A stretch of DNA of 12,971 nt from an uncultured Treponema sp. (GTDB lineage Bacteria > Spirochaetota > Spirochaetia > Treponematales > Treponemataceae). The notes under the pieces were generated by a model. That model had not been told where the DNA came from and did not search any database. It saw nothing but the letters and a program-made list of their open reading frames with translations. The position numbers were made by a program, and so were the translations under genes. Within the stretch, counting starts at the first letter, position 1. Every line of letters starts with the position of its first letter. The stretch is from assembly GCA_937891125.1 (NCBI GenBank), contig CALAEZ010000004.1, positions 1-12,971 of the forward strand. The letters run 5' to 3'. This document shows, piece by piece, positions 1 to 7,021 of this stretch.

Positions 1-351
1 TGCACCCGGCTCGCTCGGGTCGATGTAGGCAATCACCTCGCCTTTTTTTACCGGAGAGCCTAACTGCACCTCTACCGACACGATTTTACCGCCTATGTCT
101 GGAAACACTTCGATAGAGCTCTGCGCCTCAACCTCGCCGTTTGTGGCAACGTAGTCGTGCAGCACGGTCTTTTCAAGCACCGCAGTCTTTACGCTGAAAA
201 CGGTAGAGCCGCCGCCACGACGTCCGCCGGGACCGCCGGGCATGCCGCCTGCCTTGTTCTTCTGTGCCATAGTGCGGGCAGCAAAAACGGCAAGCACGGT
301 TACCGCAACAGTTACAATCATTACAATATATGAAGCACGCAGCTTTTTCAT
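1..351 (-). CDS. Periplasmic adaptor (membrane fusion protein) of an efflux system, partial
   Basis: N-terminal 117 residues of a membrane fusion protein; the rest lies beyond the left edge. Translation gives one N-terminal membrane segment (about residues 7-26), a Gly/Arg/Pro-rich tether (about 34-48), then a beta-rich region containing the biotinyl-lipoyl-like signature around residues 80-113 (EVFPDIGGKIVSVEV, then VKKGEVIAYIDPSE), which is typical of RND/ABC efflux adaptors of the HlyD/AcrA class. The start ATG (351-349) has an AAGGAG ribosome site. It begins 14 bp after the TolC-like gene's stop, so the two are almost certainly co-transcribed. The expected role is linking an inner-membrane pump to the outer-membrane channel. 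The pump class cannot be decided from here; RND (HAE-1) and MacAB-type ABC pumps both use such adaptors. Because the gene is cut, domain completeness cannot be judged. Confidence 0.88.
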   Translation of the reverse strand, partial: MKKLRASYIVMIVTVAVTVLAVFAARTMAQKNKAGGMPGGPGGRRGGGSTVFSVKTAVLEKTVLHDYVATNGEVEAQSSIEVFPDIGGKIVSVEVQLGSPVKKGEVIAYIDPSEPGA

Positions 352-365
352 ATCCTGCTCCTTTT

Positions 366-1685
366 TTATTTACCAAGGCTGCCAAACGGCACGCCAAGCG
401 TATTTTCCAATGAAAGCACCGCGTTTATAAGCGTGCGCTCCTCGCTTTTTAAGCTTACTTCGGCGGACAAAAGGCTGTCGCTTGCGTCCTGTAACGAAAG
501 CAAATCCTTTGTACCGCGGTTATATGCCTGCTCGGTCATCTCGTAGGTACGGCGGGCAAGGTCTATGCTTGCCTGCTTTGATGTAATAGAAGCGCGGCTC
601 TGCGAAATCGTGCGGAGCGCGCTCTGCACACTTACGCGCAGGCTCGTCTCTTCATTCTGAATCTGTAACGCAAGGTCGGCGAGCGTATCCTTTGCCGTAT
701 CGATAGCAAGTGCGCTGCTTGACCACGGAAGAAGTCCGTCAAGCGGAATGGTCGCCTTTAAGCTTATCGTGCCACTCTGGTCTAACTGGCTGCTCGACGC
801 AATGTGCTCGTCAGAGCCAGGATACAAGCCATGCTGATAGCTTGCCGTTACCGTGGGCGCGTATGCAGAAAAGCGCTTTGCCGTTACATTTGTTTTAGCC
901 GCGGCAAGTTGCAGGCGGAGCTTTTCAAGCGCCGGAGACGACAACTGCTCAACATCCAGCTGAATGTCGCCGACAGGAAGCACGTCATCAAGGCTTCCGG
1001 TAAGCTCAATGCGCTCGTTCATCGGGATACCCAAAAGCTGCTTGAAGGCGGCAATGTCATTCCGGTAGGTTACGTATGCGCTCTCTACCGTAGGCACGAG
1101 GTTTTTGTATTTTACCTCCGCGCTCAGCACGTCAAGCTCGCTCATGCGCCCCTGCTCGTATTTTGCGCGGTTGGTATCCCACTGCTTTTTTGCGGTTTCC
1201 AGGTTCCGCTCCTGCAGGGTAATGTTTTCCTTTTCATACAGAAGCGCATAAAACGACTGGCGCACGTTCAGCTCGACGGTGCGGACGGCATCGTCATAGG
1301 TAATCTTCCCCTGCTCGTAGGAAAGACGTGCGCTTTTTATCGTGGTAAAAAGATTAGGTGAAAAAGACATGCTTATGCTTCCGGTCAGCGTTGCCGTATA
1401 GTCAGAAAGCGCGTCGTCACTTGCAGAAACGCCGCCGGTGACCGAAAGCGACGGACTAATACTGTTCCAGGATGTGCTTTTTGTGCGCTCAGCGGCATCG
1501 AGCGTAATCTGACTGCGCGCAAGCGAAATATTGTGTTCCCGCGCAAACAAGACTGACTCCTCTACTGAAAGCGAACGAAGCTCGCCCTCAGTTTCGCCGG
1601 GCAAGGCTCCGTCGCGGTTACTCTGTGGAAAAACAAGCGCAGCAGAAAAAAGCAGCGCCGCGCAAAAAAAAGTATGCCGTATCAT
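366..1685 (-). CDS. TolC-family outer membrane efflux protein
   Basis: 439-residue outer-membrane efflux protein (OEP family), the exit duct of a tripartite exporter. A cleavable signal peptide is visible (MIRHTFF then a hydrophobic run to about residue 20). Two OEP repeats follow. The first, about 40-220, has long amphipathic helices and the hallmark YEQGRMSELDVLSAE (176-190), ending in LLGIP (217-221). The second, about 250-434, has YNRGTKDLLSLQDA (388-401), ending in ENTLGVPF. Length and the duplicated pattern fit TolC relatives (about 420-490 residues). It is the first gene of its operon, with the adaptor starting 14 bp downstream. The ribosome site is weak (GGAG about 16 nt upstream of ATG), but the signal peptide fixes the start. 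Transported substrates cannot be inferred. Confidence 0.9.
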   Translation of the reverse strand: MIRHTFFCAALLFSAALVFPQSNRDGALPGETEGELRSLSVEESVLFAREHNISLARSQITLDAAERTKSTSWNSISPSLSVTGGVSASDDALSDYTATLTGSISMSFSPNLFTTIKSARLSYEQGKITYDDAVRTVELNVRQSFYALLYEKENITLQERNLETAKKQWDTNRAKYEQGRMSELDVLSAEVKYKNLVPTVESAYVTYRNDIAAFKQLLGIPMNERIELTGSLDDVLPVGDIQLDVEQLSSPALEKLRLQLAAAKTNVTAKRFSAYAPTVTASYQHGLYPGSDEHIASSSQLDQSGTISLKATIPLDGLLPWSSSALAIDTAKDTLADLALQIQNEETSLRVSVQSALRTISQSRASITSKQASIDLARRTYEMTEQAYNRGTKDLLSLQDASDSLLSAEVSLKSEERTLINAVLSLENTLGVPFGSLGK

Positions 1686-1723
1686 ATTTTTTAATCCAAC
1701 TCCAAATCTGTAGCTATGCTGTC

Positions 1724-1732
1724 ATTATAACA
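1724..1732 (-). promoter_or_regulatory. Predicted extended -10 promoter of the efflux operon
   Basis: On the minus strand the sequence reads TGTTATAAT, a consensus TATAAT (1729-1724) preceded by the extended -10 TGn element. No convincing -35 box was found about 17 bp upstream, as is common for extended -10 promoters. The inferred start of transcription is near 1717, giving a leader of about 32 nt before the TolC-like ATG. By eye only. Confidence 0.5.
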
Positions 1733-1787
1733 TATAAGCTGCAGATTTGTATCGAAAGATAGTGCAAAAAGCGCATTTCAGGCAGCT

Positions 1788-1976
1788 TTATTGCCTTACA
1801 ACCACAATTCTTCCCGCTTCAAGCACCTTGGTAGCGTCCGACAGCTTGCGTACCGAAATCCAGCTGCTGCTCTTTACATCAGAAATAGCTACCAGTCGCA
1901 GATTCGGCTTTGCAAAATCGCAGGCTCGCCTGCTGCAAGCAAAAATCTGCAAACGCACCGCACTATAGCGCAGAAG
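1788..1976 (-). pseudogene. Short orphan open frame, possible 3' remnant of a lost gene
   Basis: The minus-strand frame is open between an upstream TAG (1979-1977) and a TAA (1790-1788), with GTG (1958) or TTG (1952) as the only evident starts and no ribosome site. Its last 30 or so codons read like protein (ending SDATKVLEAGRIVVVRQ), with codon choice similar to the neighbours, while the upstream half coincides with the dispersed repeat. I do not recognise the family. A decayed gene tail, a chance frame, or a small real protein remain possible; the remnant reading is an inference. Confidence 0.25.
1884..1939. repeat. Dispersed hairpin-rich repeat, copy 1
   Basis: About 56 bp shared with 8767-8826 in the same orientation. 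It contains the identical blocks GCTACCAGTCGCAGA (1888-1902) and CGCAGGCTCGCCTGCT (1919-1934), separated by a diverged but alignable CTTTGC-AAA segment. The second block contains the perfect hairpin GCAGGC-TC-GCCTGC. Sitting in an intergenic region twice in 13 kb, it resembles a REP- or MITE-like small repeat; no family name can be assigned. Confidence 0.75.
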
Positions 1977-2000
1977 CTACAGCGCTCTCCACATCTCCCG

Positions 2001-2909
2001 TTAATGCTGCACATACGCTGCAATAAATTCAAGCATGCACTGCTGCACGTCGCTAAACCACTTTTTTTGAAATGCACAGGCAGTCTTACCAATGTAGCGG
2101 AAGTGCCAGCACTCGTATTCATAGCCCGTCACATCTTCATAGCCAGCAGGAAAGCTTAAAGACCAACCATAGTCAGCGGCGTGCTGCAAAAGCCACTGAC
2201 AGGCAGCGGTTGGCTCCCAGCTCGGATCGATTGAGCCGAAGTCGACCACGGTTCCCAGCTGATGCTGGCTCGTTCCCGGTCGCGCACTTTCGCGGTCTGC
2301 CTGCTCCTGCCCATCAAGCGCGACAAGGCGGTTATACACCTGTACCTGGTAGTCATAGCTACGGTAGGTAGAGCTCACCAGAAGCGTTACCCCGTCAGCG
2401 CGGGCAGCTTCTCCCATTTCACGCAGTGCGCGCTCGGCGTCGGCACGCAGATACAGATTGTTGCGATTTACATTGTAGGCAGAGCACGTGTCTAAATGCA
2501 CCAGATTTGGCGGCTCATACCCGGTCGGTAAATAATGCGTTTTGTCGCAGAGGTACAAAAGGCTTACGGCGCCATCGCCTGCTTGTGCGCTTACCGCGCC
2601 ATCGGCAGAAAGCACGGCGGCAAGGTCAGCAAGGAAAGCAACGGGGTCGCCGTTAGTGATTGCACGCTGCGTGCGTTCGCTCAAGGTCGCAAAAGCAGCG
2701 GCGAGCTTCTGATAATCAGCAGGAATCTTCCCTGTGCTTTGCGTTACAGCAGCCGCGTCTGCTGAATCTGCAAGCACACCAGCGACCGCCTCAGCGCTAG
2801 CCTTTGCTGACGCGCCCGCATGCGTGGCTACCGAACGCCCACTTCGATTACATGCAGCAAAAAGCAGCGCCGCTGCAAGCGTAAGGCAAAAAACAGTACG
2901 GCGTTTCAT
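2001..2909 (-). CDS. VanY-type D-alanyl-D-alanine carboxypeptidase lipoprotein (peptidase M15B)
   Basis: 302-residue zinc carboxypeptidase predicted to trim the terminal D-Ala from peptidoglycan stem peptides in the periplasm. The N-terminus is a lipoprotein signal: basic start, hydrophobic run, then LLFAAC with the likely lipidated Cys20; this lipobox is loose, as tolerated in spirochaetes. Residues 21-100 form an Ala/Ser-rich linker. The M15B catalytic core follows: STYRSYDYQ (180-188), the metal-binding SQHQLGTVVD (214-223, with His216 and Asp223), and ECWHFRY (266-272, with Glu266 as likely catalytic base and His269 as third ligand). All key residues are present. It overlaps the STAS gene by ATGA and has no strong ribosome site of its own, suggesting translational coupling and making it the last gene of the signalling operon. 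It confers no vancomycin resistance by itself. Confidence 0.9.
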   Translation of the reverse strand: MKRRTVFCLTLAAALLFAACNRSGRSVATHAGASAKASAEAVAGVLADSADAAAVTQSTGKIPADYQKLAAAFATLSERTQRAITNGDPVAFLADLAAVLSADGAVSAQAGDGAVSLLYLCDKTHYLPTGYEPPNLVHLDTCSAYNVNRNNLYLRADAERALREMGEAARADGVTLLVSSTYRSYDYQVQVYNRLVALDGQEQADRESARPGTSQHQLGTVVDFGSIDPSWEPTAACQWLLQHAADYGWSLSFPAGYEDVTGYEYECWHFRYIGKTACAFQKKWFSDVQQCMLEFIAAYVQH

Positions 2910-3232
2910 GCGACTTCAGTAACCGAATGAATGAAATAAAAAGTGTCTGAAAAACCAGTGTCATCAATTGCCTCACGCACCACGGGCGACGGCGTAAGAA
3001 TATACAGTTTCTTCCCACTTTCAAGACCGTCGTTAAAGCCAGCCATAATGACGCCCATACCCGTCGAATCTATTTTTTCAACCTGACTCATATCAAGCAC
3101 AACGTTTGTCTTTTTTATGTAGTCGTACACTTTGTTTTGAAATTCCTGTGATGTGTAGGAATCTATCGTTCCGTTAAGCTCTAACAGAATGTAGTTTGCA
3201 CCATTTTTTTCAGTCAATGTCAGCTGTTCCAT
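2906..3232 (-). CDS. STAS-domain anti-sigma factor antagonist (RsbV/SpoIIAA type)
   Basis: A single 108-residue STAS domain, the usual size for RsbV/SpoIIAA proteins. The phosphorylation-site loop VEKIDSTGMGV (51-61) carries the conserved Asp55-Ser56-Thr57; Ser56 corresponds to the phosphorylated serine of Bacillus RsbV. In known systems the unphosphorylated STAS protein binds a serine kinase/anti-sigma factor, and a PP2C phosphatase reactivates the phosphorylated form. Here it lies 12 bp downstream of a SpoIIE-type phosphatase gene and overlaps the carboxypeptidase gene by 4 bp. The start at 3232 is supported by GGGAG 8 nt upstream; a second ATG at 3239 is out of frame. No partner kinase is encoded in this window, so the downstream target (sigma factor, flagellar or metabolic protein) is unknown. 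Confidence 0.93.
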   Translation of the reverse strand: MEQLTLTEKNGANYILLELNGTIDSYTSQEFQNKVYDYIKKTNVVLDMSQVEKIDSTGMGVIMAGFNDGLESGKKLYILTPSPVVREAIDDTGFSDTFYFIHSVTEVA

Positions 3233-3244
3233 ATTTCATGCTCC

Positions 3245-5410
3245 CTAATTGTTTACCTTCAGCACAAAGATGCTTACATCGTCATCAATGCCTTTGGCAA
3301 TAAAGTTCATCAACGCATCATAGGTGTACTGAGCCATTTTCTCTGCTGGATACATGGTGTTTTCGGTAATTGCCTTCTGTACGCGGTTTTTGCCAAACGG
3401 CTCGCCACGCAACGAAAGGCTGTCGATAAGGCCGTCCGTACATGCCACGATAATGTCGCCAGGATTCAGCGCTGTCTTTTTAACCTTTATAAGTGGTCCA
3501 ATATCCTTTACAAAGCCAAGGACGCGTCCTTCACCCTGAATTTCAATGATGTTATTAAACGCACGCGAATACAGGAACATAGCAGGTACGCCACAGTTGA
3601 TGTAGTACATGGTGTTTGACGCAAAATCGAGCAAACCGAATATGCCTTCAAAGAACGTGCCCTTTGGCAGATTAAAGCGAATAAACTGATTCAGCTTTTC
3701 AATCAGGCGCTTAAAATCCTTTGTTTCCTCAAGGTAGGTACGAATAATCGACTTAATGATGACCATACTCATACTGGCGCTAATGCCTTTTCCGCTCAAA
3801 TCGCCCATGACAAAGATGTGCCGCGTGTCAGAAAGGCGGATTATATCGATAAATTCGCCGCCAATGTTGTGTGCATGCTTCATAAGGTAGCCCACATCAA
3901 CCTTCGGATTTTTTATCAAATCCATGTTTTGCTGGATTGACGTAATAATCTGCTCAGACATGTGGATTTCGCGGTTGACCGTACCAACAACACTTTGGTT
4001 TGCAATATTTTTCATGTAGTAGCCAAAAACGAAGAAGTACGAATACAAGCGCATAAACACAGTGTTGTCGTATTCAGTAAAGACATTACCGCCCGATTTA
4101 CTGCCAAGCAAAATGGCGCCAACAATGCGGCGTCCTTCCGTCAAAAGAATAATGGCGTCGCACTTTGTCTGATTAAAAATTGCTAACAGCGATGCGCGGT
4201 CGACAAAATACACGTTTGTTTCCAGCGCAATGCTTTTGAGGATAATAAGCTTATTCTGGTTTAAGAGCGAATCAAACGTTTTATCTGCTGCAGAAAGCGT
4301 AATTCTGTCTCTGCCATGCTCGGGGTCGTTATACACAGATTCCAACATTCCCGCACCGTTATCAATAAGCACGCGCATGTGTGAAACGCCAATTGTGTGC
4401 ACAAAAATGCTTTCCATGGCTTTTACAGTGTCGATTGGCTCGCCCTCGTAGTTAAAGCTTGCCAGCTCAGATTCAAGCTGATCGGCATACTGGAAGCTTC
4501 GGAAGCGCAAAATCTTATTGTACAGCTTTTCGATTTGGTACGACATCGTAAGCGCAACGGCAACCGTCACAATCATCAACAGGACAAAGCGCGCGGGCGA
4601 ATCAGTAACAAGGCGCCACAATGACGGGAACACAAGGCCGACAAGCAATGACGGAATGGCAAAGCAAACGATAAAGCGCAGCACCTGCCCTAACAAAAAC
4701 ATGCCGTCGTACAAAATCGTCTGCGACATGGCAAAAACTAAAATTGCAATCATCAGAACAAAGGCGACAGGGAACAAGGTCGAATAGAGTGCCACGCGAA
4801 TCTGCGCAAGCGAAATTGCGTACAGGAAAATCCATGAAGCAACGACGGCACAACCGGCCAATATGCTTTTTTGGAAATTAAGCGCATTGCCAGACGCTTC
4901 CATGCGTAGCATCATAATAAGTGTTGAAAGCGCGGGAATAAAGTAAAAGAAGACTGCGCGGTAAAAGTCAAACCAGGAATACGGAAGATACCGACCAAGC
5001 TTTCCTGAAAAAATTGCCTGCGCACGAACATCCAGTCCTAAATACATAGAAATATTAACATCAGTAAAAAAGCGGAATACCAACAGGATGATAAACACTG
5101 CAGCAATCACGCGACAGGCAGAAACAGCCTTGTTTGACTTCTTTGCAGGATAAAACGCGGCATACATTCCAAAATCAACACAGAAAAACGCAAAAAGCAC
5201 GTAGGTGCACCGTGCAAGGAACAGCATCATCGGGTGCGGCATTTTATACGAGGCTGCAATCATCAGCGCAGTAAAAACACACGACATACAAAGTTCAAGA
5301 TTCAGTGAGATTAACAGCTCGGAATCTTCAGTAACAACGCGCTTATCAGCATAATAGGCGAACCACAATAGGAATGCCGCCATGACAGCATTTAGAACCA
5401 CATAAATCAT
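3245..5410 (-). CDS. Polytopic membrane SpoIIE/PP2C-type serine phosphatase
   Basis: About 721 residues from the chosen start. Roughly eight or nine hydrophobic segments occupy residues 1-290. A soluble region (about 320-470) that looks like a divergent GAF-type sensor comes next, then a C-terminal PP2C/SpoIIE phosphatase (about 510-721). Phosphatase motifs: GGEFID (517-522), GDLSGKG (536-542), CTDGL (657-661) and DDDVS (709-713). The first motif is normally GGDYYD; here Glu519 replaces the metal-binding Asp, which may alter metal binding. The role inferred from context is dephosphorylating the STAS protein encoded next, in response to a membrane-sensed signal. The start is ATG 5410: it has AGGGG 7 nt upstream and lies 4 nt after the previous stop. 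A longer TTG start at 5437 would overlap the upstream gene by 23 bp and lacks a ribosome site. Confidence 0.87.
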   Translation of the reverse strand: MIYVVLNAVMAAFLLWFAYYADKRVVTEDSELLISLNLELCMSCVFTALMIAASYKMPHPMMLFLARCTYVLFAFFCVDFGMYAAFYPAKKSNKAVSACRVIAAVFIILLVFRFFTDVNISMYLGLDVRAQAIFSGKLGRYLPYSWFDFYRAVFFYFIPALSTLIMMLRMEASGNALNFQKSILAGCAVVASWIFLYAISLAQIRVALYSTLFPVAFVLMIAILVFAMSQTILYDGMFLLGQVLRFIVCFAIPSLLVGLVFPSLWRLVTDSPARFVLLMIVTVAVALTMSYQIEKLYNKILRFRSFQYADQLESELASFNYEGEPIDTVKAMESIFVHTIGVSHMRVLIDNGAGMLESVYNDPEHGRDRITLSAADKTFDSLLNQNKLIILKSIALETNVYFVDRASLLAIFNQTKCDAIILLTEGRRIVGAILLGSKSGGNVFTEYDNTVFMRLYSYFFVFGYYMKNIANQSVVGTVNREIHMSEQIITSIQQNMDLIKNPKVDVGYLMKHAHNIGGEFIDIIRLSDTRHIFVMGDLSGKGISASMSMVIIKSIIRTYLEETKDFKRLIEKLNQFIRFNLPKGTFFEGIFGLLDFASNTMYYINCGVPAMFLYSRAFNNIIEIQGEGRVLGFVKDIGPLIKVKKTALNPGDIIVACTDGLIDSLSLRGEPFGKNRVQKAITENTMYPAEKMAQYTYDALMNFIAKGIDDDVSIFVLKVNN

Positions 5411-5425
5411 CACTTTACCCCTGAA
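5401..5425 (-). promoter_or_regulatory. Ribosome binding site that decides the start of the second phosphatase gene
   Basis: On the minus strand an AGGGG, 7 nt, then ATG (5410-5408) follows directly after the TAA of the upstream phosphatase gene (5417-5415). This supports ATG 5410 over the TTG at 5437 or the GTG at 5413. Confidence 0.6.
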
Positions 5426-6821
5426 TCTTTGCCACAAGCATGGTTACGTCATCACGCAGCTTTTTGCCGCCGTTATAGCTCAAAATCATGCTTTCGATAT
5501 CGTTAATGAACGCCTGCGGATCCTTTGCCGCACTCTTTTTAATGGTCTCTTCAAAAAGTGGCGTATCGCCAAGCTCAACACCTTTTTCGTCCATAACCTC
5601 TGATACGCCGTCGCTCGCCATCAAAATAAGGTCGCCGGAGAACAGACGCTGCTCAGCAACCTCCAGATCGTCAAGCGGAATAATGCCGACAATCGAGCAG
5701 TTTGACTCCAGCGGCTTTATGCGGTAGCCATCGGGCGAGCGCGTTACGATAATCGGGTCAGACATAGATGCGTTAATGTATCGAATCGTCATCTTCTGCG
5801 TGTCGATAATGCCAATGAAGACAACCGTATATTTATCCTGCAGATGCATACTCTTAATAGACGCATCTACCGCCTGCAGGATTCCAGGCAAATCTTCCTT
5901 ATTTTCCTTAATTTTTACGGTGTTCATTACCAAGCCCATAACCAGCGCCGCTGCCAGACCTTTACCCGATACATCGCCAAGCATGACAAGCGTCTTATGC
6001 TCATCAATCGGAAGCACCGTGTAGTAGTCACCGGAAACGTTAATCAGCGGACGATAGTACGCGGCAAGCTTCACGCCTTTTATCTCCGGCATGACCGGCG
6101 GCAAGAAGGACTGCTGCGTTTTTGCCAGCGCATCCCATTCTTGCGACAGCTCTGCAATTTCAGACAAGCTGTTAATGATATTCGTTCTTGTCTGGAAGCG
6201 ACCAAATTCCTCGAATAGACGCGGATACATTTCGTTATCAAACAGATGTGTATAGCGGCAGAATATAAATAATTGCTGACCGTTTTCTGCAAGGAAAAAG
6301 CCGCGTGCTGTGCGCGAGCTGGTAACAATACCCAAAGTGTCGCCTAAAAAATAGACGCCGTCCTTCCAGGTTGCAGAAAAGTTTTGTTTGACGATATCGA
6401 GCGTCGCAGGCGCGCTGGCAATGTGAGAAGCCGTATTGTACAGAACATAATTTGTTTTTCTATCCAGGTACAAAATCGAACAGTCTGCCTTTTGCTCAAG
6501 GACTTCAGAAACCGCAAGCGTAAAATCGTCAAGCGAGTAGCAGAAACGCAGCTTTTCGATAAATGCATCGAGCAGCGCCGTCTCGCCCGCCTTCATCGTT
6601 TGCTTTTCGATAACCACACGAAGCGCCTTATAAAAGCTGGAGCTCAGCAGCAAAAGACCGCCAAACAAAATAGTCGAAACAATGACCGGGAAAGTCTTTG
6701 AATACACACGGTAGTCATTTATTTTTATCTGTGGAACCAGAAATATTGCCAGTACAATGAACATTATGGTCATCAACGAATAAATCATAAACAAGGCGGC
6801 TCGCCGTCGCGATTTGTACAT
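5415..6821 (-). CDS. Membrane-anchored SpoIIE/RsbU-type serine phosphatase
   Basis: 468 residues. Two N-terminal membrane helices (about 8-30 and 44-62) are followed by a cytoplasmic, possibly GAF-like, sensory region (about 78-215), then a linker and PP2C/SpoIIE phosphatase domain (about 225-468). The hallmark entry QQSFLPPVMPEIKGVKLAAY (236-255) precedes the metal motifs SGDYYT (263-268, Asp265), GDVSGKG (282-288, Asp283), ASDGV (402-406, Asp404) and RDDVT (456-460). The second Asp of the usual GDYYD is Thr here, but the principal metal ligands are present. It is the first gene of the four-gene operon ending at 2001 and probably acts on the phosphorylated STAS protein. The start has AGGGAG 6 nt upstream. 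Two phosphatases upstream of one STAS gene suggests two inputs onto one switch, which is an inference. Confidence 0.9.
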   Translation of the reverse strand: MYKSRRRAALFMIYSLMTIMFIVLAIFLVPQIKINDYRVYSKTFPVIVSTILFGGLLLLSSSFYKALRVVIEKQTMKAGETALLDAFIEKLRFCYSLDDFTLAVSEVLEQKADCSILYLDRKTNYVLYNTASHIASAPATLDIVKQNFSATWKDGVYFLGDTLGIVTSSRTARGFFLAENGQQLFIFCRYTHLFDNEMYPRLFEEFGRFQTRTNIINSLSEIAELSQEWDALAKTQQSFLPPVMPEIKGVKLAAYYRPLINVSGDYYTVLPIDEHKTLVMLGDVSGKGLAAALVMGLVMNTVKIKENKEDLPGILQAVDASIKSMHLQDKYTVVFIGIIDTQKMTIRYINASMSDPIIVTRSPDGYRIKPLESNCSIVGIIPLDDLEVAEQRLFSGDLILMASDGVSEVMDEKGVELGDTPLFEETIKKSAAKDPQAFINDIESMILSYNGGKKLRDDVTMLVAKIQG

Positions 6822-6859
6822 ACAAAACTCCCTTTATTACCTTTTACCAAGTTAGCAAA

Positions 6860-6868
6860 AGTATATCA
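6860..6868 (-). promoter_or_regulatory. Predicted extended -10 promoter of the phosphatase/STAS/carboxypeptidase operon
   Basis: The minus strand reads TGATATACT: a TATACT hexamer (6865-6860) with a TGn extension. The inferred transcription start is near 6853, about 31 nt before the ATG at 6821, and the ribosome site AGGGAG falls inside this leader. No good -35 was seen. Confidence 0.45.
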
Positions 6869-6903
6869 TATAATCGGCATTTGGGGGATTTTTTTTTAGA
6901 GTC

Positions 6904-6944
6904 GACAGCAGGGAAACACTGATTAGTTGCCTCCCCTGCCTGTC
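6904..6944. repeat. Imperfect inverted repeat in the divergent intergenic region
   Basis: GACAGCAGGG (6904-6913) pairs with CCCTGCCTGTC (6934-6944) with one bulged base. An overlapping alternative stem CTGCC/GGCAG (6936-6940 with about 6951-6955) could compete with it. A run of nine T's lies just upstream (about 6890-6898), so on the minus strand the stem is followed, after a few bases, by nine A's and not T's; neither strand shows a classical terminator. It sits between the two divergent promoters. Confidence 0.4.
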
Positions 6945-6985
6945 GGATAGGGCAGATGAGAGCGTAAGGTCAGCACTTCCTTAGA

Positions 6986-7021
6986 TTTACCCAAAGCCCG
7001 TATTCCACTATACTGTGCGCA
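6986..7021 (+). promoter_or_regulatory. Predicted leaderless promoter of hslO
   Basis: TTTACC (6986-6991), a 17-bp spacer, then TATACT (7009-7014). Exactly six bases separate the -10 hexamer from the A of the ATG at 7021, the normal distance to +1, so the transcript would begin at the start codon. Consistent with this, no Shine-Dalgarno sequence precedes the ATG. Confidence 0.55.

Larger units (their letters stand above)
1733..2000. other. Intergenic region between efflux operon and carboxypeptidase gene
   Basis: 268 bp with no convincing intact gene. It holds one copy of a dispersed hairpin-rich repeat (1884-1939), a short open frame on the minus strand that may be a gene remnant (1788-1976), and a weak 5-bp stem AGCGC/GCGCT (1967-1971 with 1982-1986). 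None of the stems is followed by a T-tract, so no clear terminator for the upstream minus-strand operon could be identified. Confidence 0.6.

Noticed and set aside
804..1361. 185-codon plus-strand open frame
   Set aside because: It lies wholly inside the TolC-like gene on the other strand, has no recognisable family or ribosome site, and is best explained as an antisense shadow.
5411..5437. TTG start at 5437 for the second phosphatase
   Set aside because: It overlaps the upstream gene by 23 bp and has no ribosome site, whereas ATG 5410 has AGGGG at good spacing just after the upstream stop.
6886..6900. Intrinsic terminator at the run of nine T's
   Set aside because: No stable GC-rich hairpin directly precedes the T-run on the plus strand and no plus-strand gene ends there.
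7015..7020. GTG at 7015 as the hslO start
   Set aside because: It lies between the predicted -10 box and the inferred transcription start at 7021, lacks a ribosome site, and adds only two residues not typical of the family.
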